Under the pieces are notes generated by a model. It did not search any database, had not been told where the DNA came from, and worked only from the letters and a program-made list of their open reading frames with translations. Positions 20,389 to 28,121 of a stretch of 30,241 nucleotides of DNA are shown piece by piece. Numbering within the stretch: position 1 is the stretch's first letter; the number at the start of each line of letters is the position of its first letter. Source of the DNA: a virus. Both the position numbers and the translations under genes were made by a program. The stretch lies in IMG/VR virus record IMGVR_UViG_3300036817_000141, positions 1 to 30,241 of that record; one strand, given 5' to 3'.

Positions 20389-22655
20389 GTTGGACCGATT
20401 TTGCGCCATTCGGGACGCCGCGGCAGCAGCCCGGCGAGGGCATGGGCGAGGGCGATCAGAGCGATGCGTTCCCGCCGGCGCAAGGCCCGCCGCAGCCCTA
20501 CATGTTTTCCAATCGCGATTGGTCGTTGAAACAACTCGGCCGCCCGGAAGAAGACTTCATCAACGAGGGCGCCAAACGCTACCCCGGCATAGCGCCCGGT
20601 CCATGGATGCCGCAGCAACACGACGCCAATGCGGTCCTTCAGAACACGGCGGGTTTCCTGTCGCGCAATGGCTCGCTGCCGGTGCAACGGCTGATGGGCA
20701 AAATGATGACGTCGCGCGGTAATTTCATGGCTAATTTCGCCAAAGGTTACACGCAGACCGCAAAGCAACATTACGAAGATTACAAGCGCCACCAGGAGGA
20801 GGCCGTCGGCTTGATGGGTCAAGAACTGGTGACCTATGCCGACGCCATGGACGCCTATGGGCCCGGCGGCGTTCATCCTGATGACAACAAGATGAAGGAG
20901 GAACTAAACGCTATCGCCCAGCGTTTTGACGATCCGCGGTTCCGCGAGATCCTGAATAATTACGGCGCCGGGCCGGCACAGGATTTTCTCAAACGGCGCA
21001 ATGACCGGTTTTCCGACACCGTGCGGCTGATGACCCAGCGCGGCAAAGCGGAAAATCAGGAAAAACGCCGGGCATCAGAGGAAGCCCTTAAAGCGGCCGG
21101 TATTTCCCCGAGCGAGGCGCCAAGGTACGAAGAGCCCGACACGGCAGAGCCATCAGAAGCCGCACCTTCAGCAGCTGCACCGGCCGCTGGCGCACCGGCC
21201 GCCGGCACGCCGGAGGAACCGGCCAGCTCAGACGAAGGCCCGCCGGTCCCCGGAATTGGCGATTCCTCGGCCGCCGAGACGCCAGCAGCGACGCAACAGA
21301 CGGCAGCGGCAGCGCCAGCGCCAGCCGCGGCAGGGCCGCAGCAAGCCACAGCAGCGCCACCCGATGCCTATGGCGCCGCGTCGCCGGAGGAACAGGCGCA
21401 AGCCGCGACTGAACCGGCCGGCGAACAAGTCGCTCAAGCACCGTCACTGTTCTCTCCAGAGCCCATCGGCCAATGGGGCGCCCAGCCTCCTGCGGCGGCC
21501 GCTGGAGCGGCTGCGCCCGCCGCCGCACCTCCCGTAGGTCCGGCGCCGGAAACCGCGCCAGCGCCTTCGCCAGCGCCGGCACGAGGCATTCCCGCTCCGG
21601 CGCCCGCTGCACCTGCACTCGCCCCACAGAACAGCCTTGTCCACAGTTGGGGCGTGGATCTGCTGCTGGGACGTGAGCCGAAATATCACGCGCCCGACCG
21701 GGCGACGGAATCGAAAATGGCGATCGCAGCCGGGCGGGAGGCGGCCACCATGCGGGCGCACGCGCTCAATATCATGAGCGACCCGAGAAAATCGGGCGAT
21801 CAGGCACTTGCGGCGATCGAAAAGGAAGTCGATCCGCAAGTCGCGAACAGCGTGCGCAATCTGCGCGACGGCGGCATGATTCCGACCGGACGCGCGGCGC
21901 AAACGCCGAGCTTTCAGCTGATCCTTGGGCTGACGCACAAGGTTGACCCGGGCTTTGATGTCAACAATCCGGCCGCCCGCCGTGCCCTGATGCTGGAATA
22001 TATCCGCGGACCGTCAGCGCGGACGATAATTTCAGCCGCCACGGCAGACGATCACTTGCGATTGCTGCGACAGTCGGCAGAAGCCCTGAAGGAATTTCAG
22101 GGCGACCGGCCCTTGATGACCAGAATCAAAGAAATGTATTTCCGTCATCTCGGCAGCGCGTCTAATCCACGCGAAATGCGAGCCATGGCGGCTTTCGGCA
22201 ATTATCAGGACGCGTTGCATTTGATTGCGCCGGAAGTCGCTCGCGCGCAGAGCGGCGCGGCGCCGACTGTGCGCGGCATCGCCGAACAAGAGGAATACAT
22301 GGGCGCCGATGTGCCGACCGAATTGCTGTTGCAACGCATCGACAACCGCCGGTTCCTGATGGCCGAACGGATCAAGGAACTGCGCGACGCGTATAACCAG
22401 CGCATCGGCAATCCGCGCCTTGGTATCGAGCGGACATTTTCAGGGTTCGAAAAGCGCACCGGTTGGGGCGCGATTTTTAATGACAAAGATCCGATGGCCG
22501 CTAATGCCGCACCAGTGCCGTTGCGGTCCGGCGGAAGCTATAGCGACGCTGCGAATCGCGCCGGCACCGACCTGGATCCCGCACGTCAATGGTTGCTCAC
22601 TCATCCCAATGACCCACTTGCCCCACAGGTGCGTAAAGAATTGGGCATTCCATAA
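20385..22655 (+). CDS. Internal/ejection-type virion protein with Ala-Pro linker, 756 aa
   Basis: Three parts are visible: a helical N-terminal region (FMANFAKGYTQTAKQHYEDY, KRHQEEAVGLMGQELV) to about residue 235; a long Ala/Pro/Glu linker (about 240-415, for example AAPAAGAPAAGTPEEPASSD); and a helical C-terminal region (ATMRAHALNIMSDPRKSGDQ, LLQRIDNRRFLMAERIKEL). The size, helix content and position among tail and internal genes fit proteins carried inside short-tailed phage heads and ejected into the cell. No enzyme motif found. Coupled to both neighbours by overlapping stop and start codons. Confidence 0.6.
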   Translation: MSWTDFAPFGTPRQQPGEGMGEGDQSDAFPPAQGPPQPYMFSNRDWSLKQLGRPEEDFINEGAKRYPGIAPGPWMPQQHDANAVLQNTAGFLSRNGSLPVQRLMGKMMTSRGNFMANFAKGYTQTAKQHYEDYKRHQEEAVGLMGQELVTYADAMDAYGPGGVHPDDNKMKEELNAIAQRFDDPRFREILNNYGAGPAQDFLKRRNDRFSDTVRLMTQRGKAENQEKRRASEEALKAAGISPSEAPRYEEPDTAEPSEAAPSAAAPAAGAPAAGTPEEPASSDEGPPVPGIGDSSAAETPAATQQTAAAAPAPAAAGPQQATAAPPDAYGAASPEEQAQAATEPAGEQVAQAPSLFSPEPIGQWGAQPPAAAAGAAAPAAAPPVGPAPETAPAPSPAPARGIPAPAPAAPALAPQNSLVHSWGVDLLLGREPKYHAPDRATESKMAIAAGREAATMRAHALNIMSDPRKSGDQALAAIEKEVDPQVANSVRNLRDGGMIPTGRAAQTPSFQLILGLTHKVDPGFDVNNPAARRALMLEYIRGPSARTIISAATADDHLRLLRQSAEALKEFQGDRPLMTRIKEMYFRHLGSASNPREMRAMAAFGNYQDALHLIAPEVARAQSGAAPTVRGIAEQEEYMGADVPTELLLQRIDNRRFLMAERIKELRDAYNQRIGNPRLGIERTFSGFEKRTGWGAIFNDKDPMAANAAPVPLRSGGSYSDAANRAGTDLDPARQWLLTHPNDPLAPQVRKELGIP

Positions 22656-24226
22656 TGGCGGACGAATTTGACCCGCAAGAGTGGCTGAGACAGCGCGGCT
22701 CGGCACCGGCCGCAGCGCCGGCAGCACCCGCCGTGGCACCAGCAGAGGGCGAGTTTGACCCGCAAGCGTGGCTCAGACAGCGCCGCGCGGCACCTGCCGC
22801 CGCATCGCAGACGACGCCAGCATCAGACGGTCAATATGCCGAGGAACGCGAGCTCGGTTCAAGCCGCGGCGGACTGTTCCCGCATCCGGAATTGTCCCAT
22901 CCGTTGACGTCGGCAGCGCGCGCCGGCTATGGCGCGTTGCGCGGTATCGGCAGTATGGCGACCGGTCTTGGCCAGATCGTCAGCCATGTCGATCGCAGCG
23001 GAGTGGTTTCCAAGATCGGCGCGACGCGACCGGCACAGGCATTCGCGCAATGGACGGAGAAGCCATCGGAATCGATGGCGGAAGGTATCGGCACGGTATT
23101 GCCGTACTTTGCGCCGGTCGGCGGCGCGACCAGGGCGCTTAATCCGATCGCGCGCGGGGTGGCTGCGGGAACCACGGCGGCCGCCGTGCAACCGGTCCAG
23201 GACGCGAAATCGAATAGGGATTTCTGGTGGCGCAAGCTTGAACAAACCGGTACCGGCGCGGCGCTCGGCGGCGGCTTGTCGACGTTGGCAGAAATAACAA
23301 CCCCGCCGATACAACGCGCCAACCGTGCCATGTATCAATACGTCATGGCGCCGCTCGGTCTGCGGGCGCCGCAGTCAACCGGTCGCGCAGCACTCCAGGA
23401 AATGCGCGACACTGTCGGCGGCCGCATCAATGATATCTTGCGTCGCTCAAGCGTCGATCAGCCGGCCATTACCGGCTTTCATGGCGACTTAAATGCCATT
23501 CTGGCACGTGCGGACAGCGATCTTTCGGGCGATACGCAGCGTGCACTCAATCGCATATTGCGCGATGATGTGATGTCGGCGACCGGCGGCAATCTTAATG
23601 ACATTCGCAGCGGGGCCTATGGCGGATCTGGCGGCATGGCCGGCGGTCGCTTGCAAACGGTGTTCGGCCAACTGGCGACGGAATCTCGGCGACTGCGCAA
23701 GGCGGCCGTAACAAGCGGCGACGACCAGCAGCGCCAACTTGCAGATACGCTTGACAGGGTACGCGACCGCTTGATGGCTAGAGCGACAATTCCCGGCGGT
23801 CCGGCGCCGCTTCAGGCGGCGCGCACTGCCTATGCCCGGTGGGCCGAAATAGAGCGCCACGCCGACGAGGTCACCGGTCTCGCCACACCGCGCAATCTTC
23901 TCAAGGAACGTCGCCAAGGTCCAAATTACTGGGAAGGCGACCCGCAAAATGAAATGCTGCGGGAGGAGCAAACCCGCATGGACAGAGCGGCAGCGCGTTC
24001 GCCGCTAAACAAGATTGCACGTCATGTTGTCGTCCATGGCGTCGCCGCGCCGGTCGCTCACGCGCTAGGTTTACCGTGGTGGACAGGGCCGCTCGGAACA
24101 CTTGGAGTTGAGGCAGGATTGGCCGCAGGTCGCGCGGGCGGCCAGGCGATCGGCGCCGCGGGCCAACGCCTCCCCGACACCGCATTGCCGGCAGTAGCCG
24201 GCGCAGCAGCAGCGCAACGAGAATGA
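22655..24226 (+). CDS. Internal virion/ejection protein candidate, 523 aa
   Basis: The N-terminus has a duplicated motif, EFDPQEWLRQR and EFDPQAWLRQR, 29 residues apart and each followed by an Ala/Pro spacer. After that come glycine-rich hydrophobic helices (GYGALRGIGSMATGLGQIVS; GVAAGTTAAAVQPVQDAKSN) that could enter membranes, a long helical middle (TQRALNRILRDDVMSATGGN; QQRQLADTLDRVRDRLMARA) and a hydrophobic, Gly/Ala-rich end (TLGVEAGLAAGRAGGQAIGA). This composition fits an ejected channel-forming virion protein. No enzymatic motif. The start overlaps the upstream stop. Confidence 0.6.
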   Translation: MADEFDPQEWLRQRGSAPAAAPAAPAVAPAEGEFDPQAWLRQRRAAPAAASQTTPASDGQYAEERELGSSRGGLFPHPELSHPLTSAARAGYGALRGIGSMATGLGQIVSHVDRSGVVSKIGATRPAQAFAQWTEKPSESMAEGIGTVLPYFAPVGGATRALNPIARGVAAGTTAAAVQPVQDAKSNRDFWWRKLEQTGTGAALGGGLSTLAEITTPPIQRANRAMYQYVMAPLGLRAPQSTGRAALQEMRDTVGGRINDILRRSSVDQPAITGFHGDLNAILARADSDLSGDTQRALNRILRDDVMSATGGNLNDIRSGAYGGSGGMAGGRLQTVFGQLATESRRLRKAAVTSGDDQQRQLADTLDRVRDRLMARATIPGGPAPLQAARTAYARWAEIERHADEVTGLATPRNLLKERRQGPNYWEGDPQNEMLREEQTRMDRAAARSPLNKIARHVVVHGVAAPVAHALGLPWWTGPLGTLGVEAGLAAGRAGGQAIGAAGQRLPDTALPAVAGAAAAQRE

Positions 24227-24543
24227 AAAAATTTCGCGACGAACACGAAATTAACGACCGGCTGTCGGAACAATTCTCGCTTTTGCTGAAAGAAATCGAA
24301 GAAGGCTGCGTCAAATTGACGCTGTCTCAGAAGATCACCGCATTGACCGCGATCGACCGGCATATTGAACGGCGCCTGAAAAAGGACAATGCCGATGACG
24401 ACACAGGATCCGCAGTCCGCGAGGCAGCCGCGGCGTTCACAGCCAATGCAGCTGGTGAGCGAGGTAAACCTAGACGCGTCGCCAACGGCAAGGCCGCAAG
24501 CCCCGCCCGCTCCCGCCCCCGCCGTGGCGCGGCCGCCTCCTAA
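24223..24543 (+). CDS. Small helical protein with basic Ala-rich tail, 106 aa
   Basis: Residues 1-54 are helical and charged (MKKFRDEHEINDRLSEQFSL; LTLSQKITALTAIDRHIERR). The tail is Ala/Arg/Pro-rich (RSRPRRGAAAS). It starts in an ATGA overlap with the upstream gene. Its last 149 nt are also read in another frame as the start of the two-TM protein at 24395, so the tail composition may reflect that constraint. Family not recognised; a lysis-regulator or small assembly role is possible by position only. Confidence 0.6.
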   Translation: MKKFRDEHEINDRLSEQFSLLLKEIEEGCVKLTLSQKITALTAIDRHIERRLKKDNADDDTGSAVREAAAAFTANAAGERGKPRRVANGKAASPARSRPRRGAAAS

Positions 24544-24772
24544 TGTGCGTCAGGAATACATCGAACGCGCAGTGTGGAAGCAAGGATTGCTCGGCGCTCT
24601 CAACGCGATTACCGCCGTGTTGGCGCAGCGCCTTATCGTGCTGGTGGCTGTGTGCGGAGGAATCTGGCTCACGTTCCTTGCGTTACATGAGCCAGACATT
24701 TTCAAGCTCGGCGCGCTACTGATTTACGCCATCGGCGTCGTCGGTAGCAGCATTTGGCTTGCCGGACGTTAG
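24395..24772 (+). CDS. Two-transmembrane protein, holin candidate, 125 aa
   Basis: AAGGA (24382-24386) is eight bases before ATG 24395, preferred over ATG 24389. The first 50 residues are Pro/Arg-rich and cytosolic in character; two membrane helices follow at about 79-97 (RLIVLVAVCGGIWLTFLAL) and 103-122 (FKLGALLIYAIGVVGSSIWL). A small late-operon protein with two membrane spans is a reasonable holin candidate, which would release lysis activity, but no endolysin lies next to it. It is the last rightward gene and its TAG overlaps the stop of the leftward gene at 24769. Confidence 0.6.
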   Translation: MTTQDPQSARQPRRSQPMQLVSEVNLDASPTARPQAPPAPAPAVARPPPNVRQEYIERAVWKQGLLGALNAITAVLAQRLIVLVAVCGGIWLTFLALHEPDIFKLGALLIYAIGVVGSSIWLAGR

Positions 24773-24978
24773 TGACCGCCAGGATTGCAGTTCAACGTGC
24801 ACAGCGGCGCGCAACCCGAGCACGGAGGCGGCAAACAAGTTTGCACGCATGCCGCTTTGACCGTCGATCGCGAAATGCGATGCAGCGTGTTCCATTGCGC
24901 CGCCGGCAGTGCGTGTGCAGAACACCACACCATCGATGCAAGGCCGAGCCCCATCAACGCGATTGCAAATAGCTTCAT
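24769..24978 (-). CDS. Secreted Cys-rich peptide, 69 aa
   Basis: The product starts MKLFAIALMGLGLASMVWCS and continues AHA, a typical signal peptide with an AHA cleavage site for signal peptidase I; the residue before the first Cys (Trp) does not suit a lipobox. The mature part has seven Cys in 30 residues (ACVQTCLPPPCSGCAPLCTL, NC), probably disulfide-bonded in the periplasm. AAAGGAGA precedes the ATG. It is the last gene of the leftward operon. A role in lysis (spanin-like) or superinfection is possible, but no family matches. Confidence 0.75.
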   Translation of the reverse strand: MKLFAIALMGLGLASMVWCSAHALPAAQWNTLHRISRSTVKAACVQTCLPPPCSGCAPLCTLNCNPGGH

Positions 24979-25044
24979 TTCCCCATCTCCTTTGTTGGCG
25001 GTAGAACGATTTTCGGCACGCGCCGCCTCGCCATGCCAAACCCG

Positions 25045-25263
25045 TTAGACCTTGGCGGCGTGGTGCTGCTCCGGTTCGCTTCGTGCTTCCCAGTCGTCGC
25101 AGCCGTCGCGGCCAGAAAAACTGCCATAGCCCTGCTTGCAGGCGTCTTCCTGTTCGCCGCGAGCGTTCCAGCCTTTGTTGTAATAAAGGCAACTGCGGCA
25201 CACCTTTCCGCGGTGGGCGTCGATGTCATAGAGCGCGCTTAGAAGATCAGCATAGAGCGGCAT
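25045..25263 (-). CDS. Small zinc-binding Cys protein (CxxCxYY type), 72 aa
   Basis: Starts MPLYADLLSALYDIDAHRGK at ATG 25263, which overlaps the stop of the exonuclease gene (TGATG). It has C-x2-C-x-Y-Y (VCRSCLYYNKG), then a third Cys in EDACKQGYG and a fourth in GCDDWEAR. This is the same layout as the product of 9207-9416, suggesting distant paralogy. Proteins of this type are common small accessory genes in phages. The 66 bp after its stop carry the ribosome site of the secreted peptide and a doubtful 19-codon frame. Confidence 0.8.
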   Translation of the reverse strand: MPLYADLLSALYDIDAHRGKVCRSCLYYNKGWNARGEQEDACKQGYGSFSGRDGCDDWEARSEPEQHHAAKV

Positions 25264-25946
25264 CACACGCCCTCCGTCAGTTCTAGTTCTCCCGCACTCA
25301 ACGTGACGTCCATACCGCGTCGGCGTACAAACTCGGTCGCCTTGTCCAGCTCCTCGCAGAAATCCGCCAGCCACCGCGTAAGCTTAGCAATGTAGGCGTC
25401 ATCACGCGGCCGCTCTTGCCAGTATGGCGCAATTCGCGGATCCGGGAACCATGAGAAAAAGTGCACTTTTTCCCAGCCGCCAATCAGCATTTGACCCTGG
25501 CATTGCTCCTGGTAGGCGTCGCCTGGCCCGCCGATCATATACCCGACGTGCGTTTGCGCCTCCGGACACTTGATTTCCAACACCGTGTTGGTGCCCCGGA
25601 TGATGCGATCAGGCGAACAGCCGATTCGGCCGGGCTCGTCGTCGCCGAGTTCCCATGTTTCGAAAAAGCCGCCGTCGTCGAGATCGCACGCCGCCATCTG
25701 GCGGAATGCCGCGGCCGCGTACGGCTCGCGTTCGATGCCGTCGATCATGGCCTGACTGACATATTGGCGTTCTACCTCCTTGCTCATCAGCCGCTCGGCA
25801 ACCAAGCGGTACATCAGTTGCTTGCCTGCCGCCGACCAGCCGCCTTTCTGCAATGGCACGATCTTGTTGAACTCCGACGCTGTGACCTTGCCGAGACGCA
25901 GTCGATGCCATCTCGCACCGCCCTGCTTGACCTTATGGACACGCAT
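25263..25946 (-). CDS. YqaJ/lambda-exonuclease-family recombination nuclease
   Basis: The 227-aa enzyme should degrade one strand of double-stranded DNA ends to supply single strands for annealing. Family signs in order: RLGKVTASEFNKI near the start, GIEREPYAAAAF (Glu74), GCSPDRII (catalytic Asp113), VLEIKCPEAQTH (Glu124-x-Lys126) and AYQEQCQGQMLI (conserved Gln). These are the classical YqaJ positions. It lies two genes downstream of the ERF annealing protein on the same strand, forming an exonuclease/annealase pair for phage recombination and replication. The gene upstream is the GcrA-like regulator, with no intervening bases. Confidence 0.93.
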   Translation of the reverse strand: MRVHKVKQGGARWHRLRLGKVTASEFNKIVPLQKGGWSAAGKQLMYRLVAERLMSKEVERQYVSQAMIDGIEREPYAAAAFRQMAACDLDDGGFFETWELGDDEPGRIGCSPDRIIRGTNTVLEIKCPEAQTHVGYMIGGPGDAYQEQCQGQMLIGGWEKVHFFSWFPDPRIAPYWQERPRDDAYIAKLTRWLADFCEELDKATEFVRRRGMDVTLSAGELELTEGV

Positions 25947-26252
25947 TTATTCCTCCGAAAGCTTCACGCGTGCCCGCCGCTCGCGCAAATGATGCGCGAA
26001 AACCCGTTCCATGATTTGTGGATCATAGGGGCGCGGCAGGCTGGGTTGCGTACGTGGGCGCGGGCGCCGTTTGGAAGGGCCGCGATAACCGCCGGCTGTC
26101 GTAATCCCAAGACGATAGGCTTTGCCGATCACTGCTGACCGGCCAATGCCCATGATCTTGGCAATCTGGCGCGCACAATTGTATGGCGCCAGACTGCGCA
26201 GCCGCGCGATTGTCGCGTCATTCCATGGCGAACGCGGATGCCGCGGACTCAC
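25947..26252 (-). CDS. GcrA-like transcription regulator, 101 aa
   Basis: The N-terminus, WNDATIARLRSLAPYNCARQ then IAKIMGIGRSAVIGKAYRLG-I, matches the helix-turn-helix of the GcrA family (W-x-D/E...L..L......S/A-x-x-IA-x-x-x-G-x-x-R-x-A-V-I-G-K-x-x-R-L-G). Host GcrA in Alphaproteobacteria works with sigma70 at promoters bearing GANTC sites methylated by CcrM. This phage copy lacks the rest of host GcrA: its C-terminal half is Arg/Pro-rich and helical. It could redirect host cell-cycle transcription or control phage promoters. It overlaps erf by four bases (ATGA) and abuts the exonuclease. Confidence 0.85.
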   Translation of the reverse strand: MSPRHPRSPWNDATIARLRSLAPYNCARQIAKIMGIGRSAVIGKAYRLGITTAGGYRGPSKRRPRPRTQPSLPRPYDPQIMERVFAHHLRERRARVKLSEE

Positions 26253-27016
26253 GCCGCATGCTGATCGGCCTTTGCCTTGTCAGCCTCTTTCGCGATGGCG
26301 TTGATTTCCGCGCGTTTCTCCTGATTGGTTTGGAGAACCGCAAGGATTTCCGGCGGCAGCGCCTTGGCTGCTTTCGAGAGTGCGTTGCTTCCCTTGGTTG
26401 CCGCCTTGCGCAAGGTCTCTTCAGCGGCAAATAGGCGGGCGGTTAGTTCGTGTTCATCGCGTGCCGCCTCGCCGTCGTCATCGTCGGGGTTGTTGCTCGG
26501 TACCAAGTTGAGCGCCATACGCATCGCATAGCGCATATAGTAGGTGAGGCTTGAGCCGATCGTTTGCGGGCCGGTGCGCGCCCTGTTGCCGGCGTCGATG
26601 GGCCCTGACACTTGCGAGATCTTCGAATGTCCGGATCGGTGCGTCATCGTCAACTCGACCGTGGTCCAATCAGGTCGCGCGTGCGGCAACGAGTTGAACG
26701 ACAGGCCAAAGCCATACCGCGTATAGATCGGTCGCGCCGCCGCGTCGAGATTTTCAAGCGTAGCATAAGCCGAGCGAAATGTGCTGTTCTTGCCTGTAGA
26801 GACGACGCGCGTCATTTCGGCTTGCATGGCGGCGAACTCGGCATTGAAGATGGTTTCCCGCGCCTCGCGGTCCCATTTTTCCTGACGCTCGACCAACATT
26901 GTGAATTTGGCGATGTCAAATTCCTGATCGCGCGCCAAGCGTTCGATGACGGCGAGGAGCCCGCCGCCAGTTGTTGTTGGTACTGATCCGTTTGTTTGCG
27001 CTATTTGTTGGCTCAT
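26249..27016 (-). CDS. erf: ERF-family single-strand annealing recombinase
   Basis: The 255-aa protein should bind single-stranded DNA and anneal complementary strands in phage recombination. The ERF core spans about residues 55-182: FNAEFAAMQAEMTRVVSTGK, SAYATLENLDAAARPIYTRY, GFGLSF, a histidine strand (MTHRSGHSK), the tyrosine/arginine element SLTYYMRYAMRMAL and the acidic PDDDDGEA. The C-terminal 70 residues are a helical, charged tail that may bind partners. The ATG at 27016 sits directly downstream of a putative operator copy (27017-27027). Followed by the GcrA-like gene with an ATGA overlap. Confidence 0.93.
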   Translation of the reverse strand: MSQQIAQTNGSVPTTTGGGLLAVIERLARDQEFDIAKFTMLVERQEKWDREARETIFNAEFAAMQAEMTRVVSTGKNSTFRSAYATLENLDAAARPIYTRYGFGLSFNSLPHARPDWTTVELTMTHRSGHSKISQVSGPIDAGNRARTGPQTIGSSLTYYMRYAMRMALNLVPSNNPDDDDGEAARDEHELTARLFAAEETLRKAATKGSNALSKAAKALPPEILAVLQTNQEKRAEINAIAKEADKAKADQHAA

Positions 27017-27048
27017 GTTTGCTACTCTTTCTTTGTTTGCTACTCAAC
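27017..27048 (-). promoter_or_regulatory. Two putative operator copies between HTH gene and erf
   Basis: On the minus strand GTTGAGTAGCAAAC (27048-27035) is followed, 18 bp on, by GAGTAGCAAAC (27027-27017), which ends at the ATG of erf. The first copy is identical to 1109-1122 and includes the stop codon of the HTH gene. Occupation here could block translation or transcription of erf and downstream genes. The HTH protein encoded just upstream is a likely ligand, giving autoregulation of its operon. Inference from exact repetition and position. Confidence 0.45.
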
Positions 27049-27345
27049 GCCACGTATTGTTTTTATCGAGGCGCCCGTTATTTCTGCTATCCGCGCGGCC
27101 AGCGCCTCACTTGGCCGTGCTGTTCCGTTCAGCCATCGGTCGATCGCTTGCTTGCTCACGCCGAGGTATTCGGCGCGCTTGGTCCAAGTGCCGCCGGGAA
27201 TCTTTATGATGATGTCGCGAAGTGGTTGCTGCGTCAGCTTGCGCCGCATGCGCTTTGCGGCGTAGGCGATCGTTTTGTCGCCGGTGTGCTTTGCCACTTC
27301 CTCAATAAGTCTGACGGCTTCGCGCGGTGTCATTTTCTTGGCCAT
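27040..27345 (-). CDS. HTH (Cro/C1-like) regulator, 101 aa
   Basis: Residues 53-78 hold a compact helix-turn-helix: TWTKRAEYLGVSKQAIDRWL followed by NGTARPSEALAARIAEITG, the usual 'W-x-x-G-x-x-xP' ending of XRE/Cro-type domains. Residues 1-50 are basic and helical (MTPREAVRLIEEVAKHTGD; AKRMRRKLTQQ) and could dimerise. It is encoded just before erf, and the two putative operators lie at its 3' end. It probably controls the leftward recombination genes and perhaps the late operon through the same 14-nt word at 1109. Confidence 0.85.
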   Translation of the reverse strand: MAKKMTPREAVRLIEEVAKHTGDKTIAYAAKRMRRKLTQQPLRDIIIKIPGGTWTKRAEYLGVSKQAIDRWLNGTARPSEALAARIAEITGASIKTIRGVE

Positions 27346-27354
27346 TCAGTTGCT

Positions 27355-27663
27355 CTAATCGTATGTCCATCCTTTGATTGCATCCAAACGCTTGTGCTCC
27401 TCCTCCGACAAAAGAACGTCCCAGTCATCGCCAAGCCATTGCTCAATAGATGCAATGAGATCGTCGATCGGCTTGTGTTCGCCATGTGCCAATATCAATT
27501 GCGCCAAAATTCTACTGATGTGAGTAAGTTCCTCTTCCAAAAATTTAGCATATGGCGATTTGTATCCTTCATCATCGTAAGCAAGCACTTTATTTAAAGC
27601 AGAAGCCGCTGCGTCCAACTTTGCGATTACATCCGGAAGCAGGCAATGTGGTCGCCTAACCAT
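27355..27663 (-). CDS. Hypothetical helical protein, 102 aa
   Basis: Begins MVRRPHCLLPDVIAKLDAAA and runs through helices SALNKVLAYDDEGYKSPYAK and FLEEELTHISRILAQLILAH, to an acidic IEQWLGDDWDVLLSEEEHKR end. ATG 27663 is preferred to an upstream in-frame TTG and overlaps the stop of the neighbouring gene (TGATG). This stretch is less GC-rich than the rest. No family recognised. Confidence 0.7.
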   Translation of the reverse strand: MVRRPHCLLPDVIAKLDAAASALNKVLAYDDEGYKSPYAKFLEEELTHISRILAQLILAHGEHKPIDDLIASIEQWLGDDWDVLLSEEEHKRLDAIKGWTYD

Positions 27664-28121
27664 CAAAATGTGTGCCCCCGCTCAATGTCGATCACGACGT
27701 CGCGCATTTGTACGCCGCGCGCTGCCGCCCATGGTCTCAATTCGCGTTGAAATCGCAGTAGCGTATGCCCAACAATGTCGGGTTGAAGGTACTGCGTCCG
27801 ATAAGGCGGGCCGCCGGGCTCGAATAGCCGGAACCAAAGCGCCCAGTTCCACCAATCAAACCAAAGCCAAAGGTCGATATCCCACCAGTAAACCCGGTGG
27901 TGAAGCCATTGCGGGTAGCGGTGGCCCAAGAGATAGGGGTACGGCATGTTGGGCCAGGCGTACGGGCCGGCGGGTAGAAACCGCCACGGCGGAAACGAGT
28001 AGCTGTCAAAGCCGCGTGCATGCTGTGTCGCTGCCTCCCGGTACTCGCGATTGTAACGCGGTCTCACGCTTGCCTCGCGCTCTTGCGCGAACGGTTCACC
28101 TGCGTATGGGGTATTTTGCAT
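27663..28121 (-). CDS. Aromatic-rich (Trp/Tyr) hypothetical protein, 152 aa
   Basis: The centre is exceptionally rich in Trp and other aromatics: PPWRFLPAGPYAWPNMPYPY, then WLHHRVYWWDIDLWLWFDWW and NWALWFRLFEPGG. Around it lie a polar N-terminus (REASVRPRYNREYREAATQH) and an ordered C-terminus (HTLLRFQRELRPWAAARG; MRDVVIDIERGHTF). The aromatic block could insert at a membrane interface or form a binding groove; it is not a classic transmembrane helix because Asp interrupts it. ATG 28121 is used rather than TTG 28124. Overlaps the upstream gene by 26 nt. No family recognised. Confidence 0.7.
   Translation of the reverse strand: MQNTPYAGEPFAQEREASVRPRYNREYREAATQHARGFDSYSFPPWRFLPAGPYAWPNMPYPYLLGHRYPQWLHHRVYWWDIDLWLWFDWWNWALWFRLFEPGGPPYRTQYLQPDIVGHTLLRFQRELRPWAAARGVQMRDVVIDIERGHTF

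Noticed and set aside
24975-25034. 19-codon leftward frame coupled by ATGA to the secreted peptide
   Set aside because: Too short and without a clear ribosome site; could be a leader peptide but cannot be supported from sequence alone.
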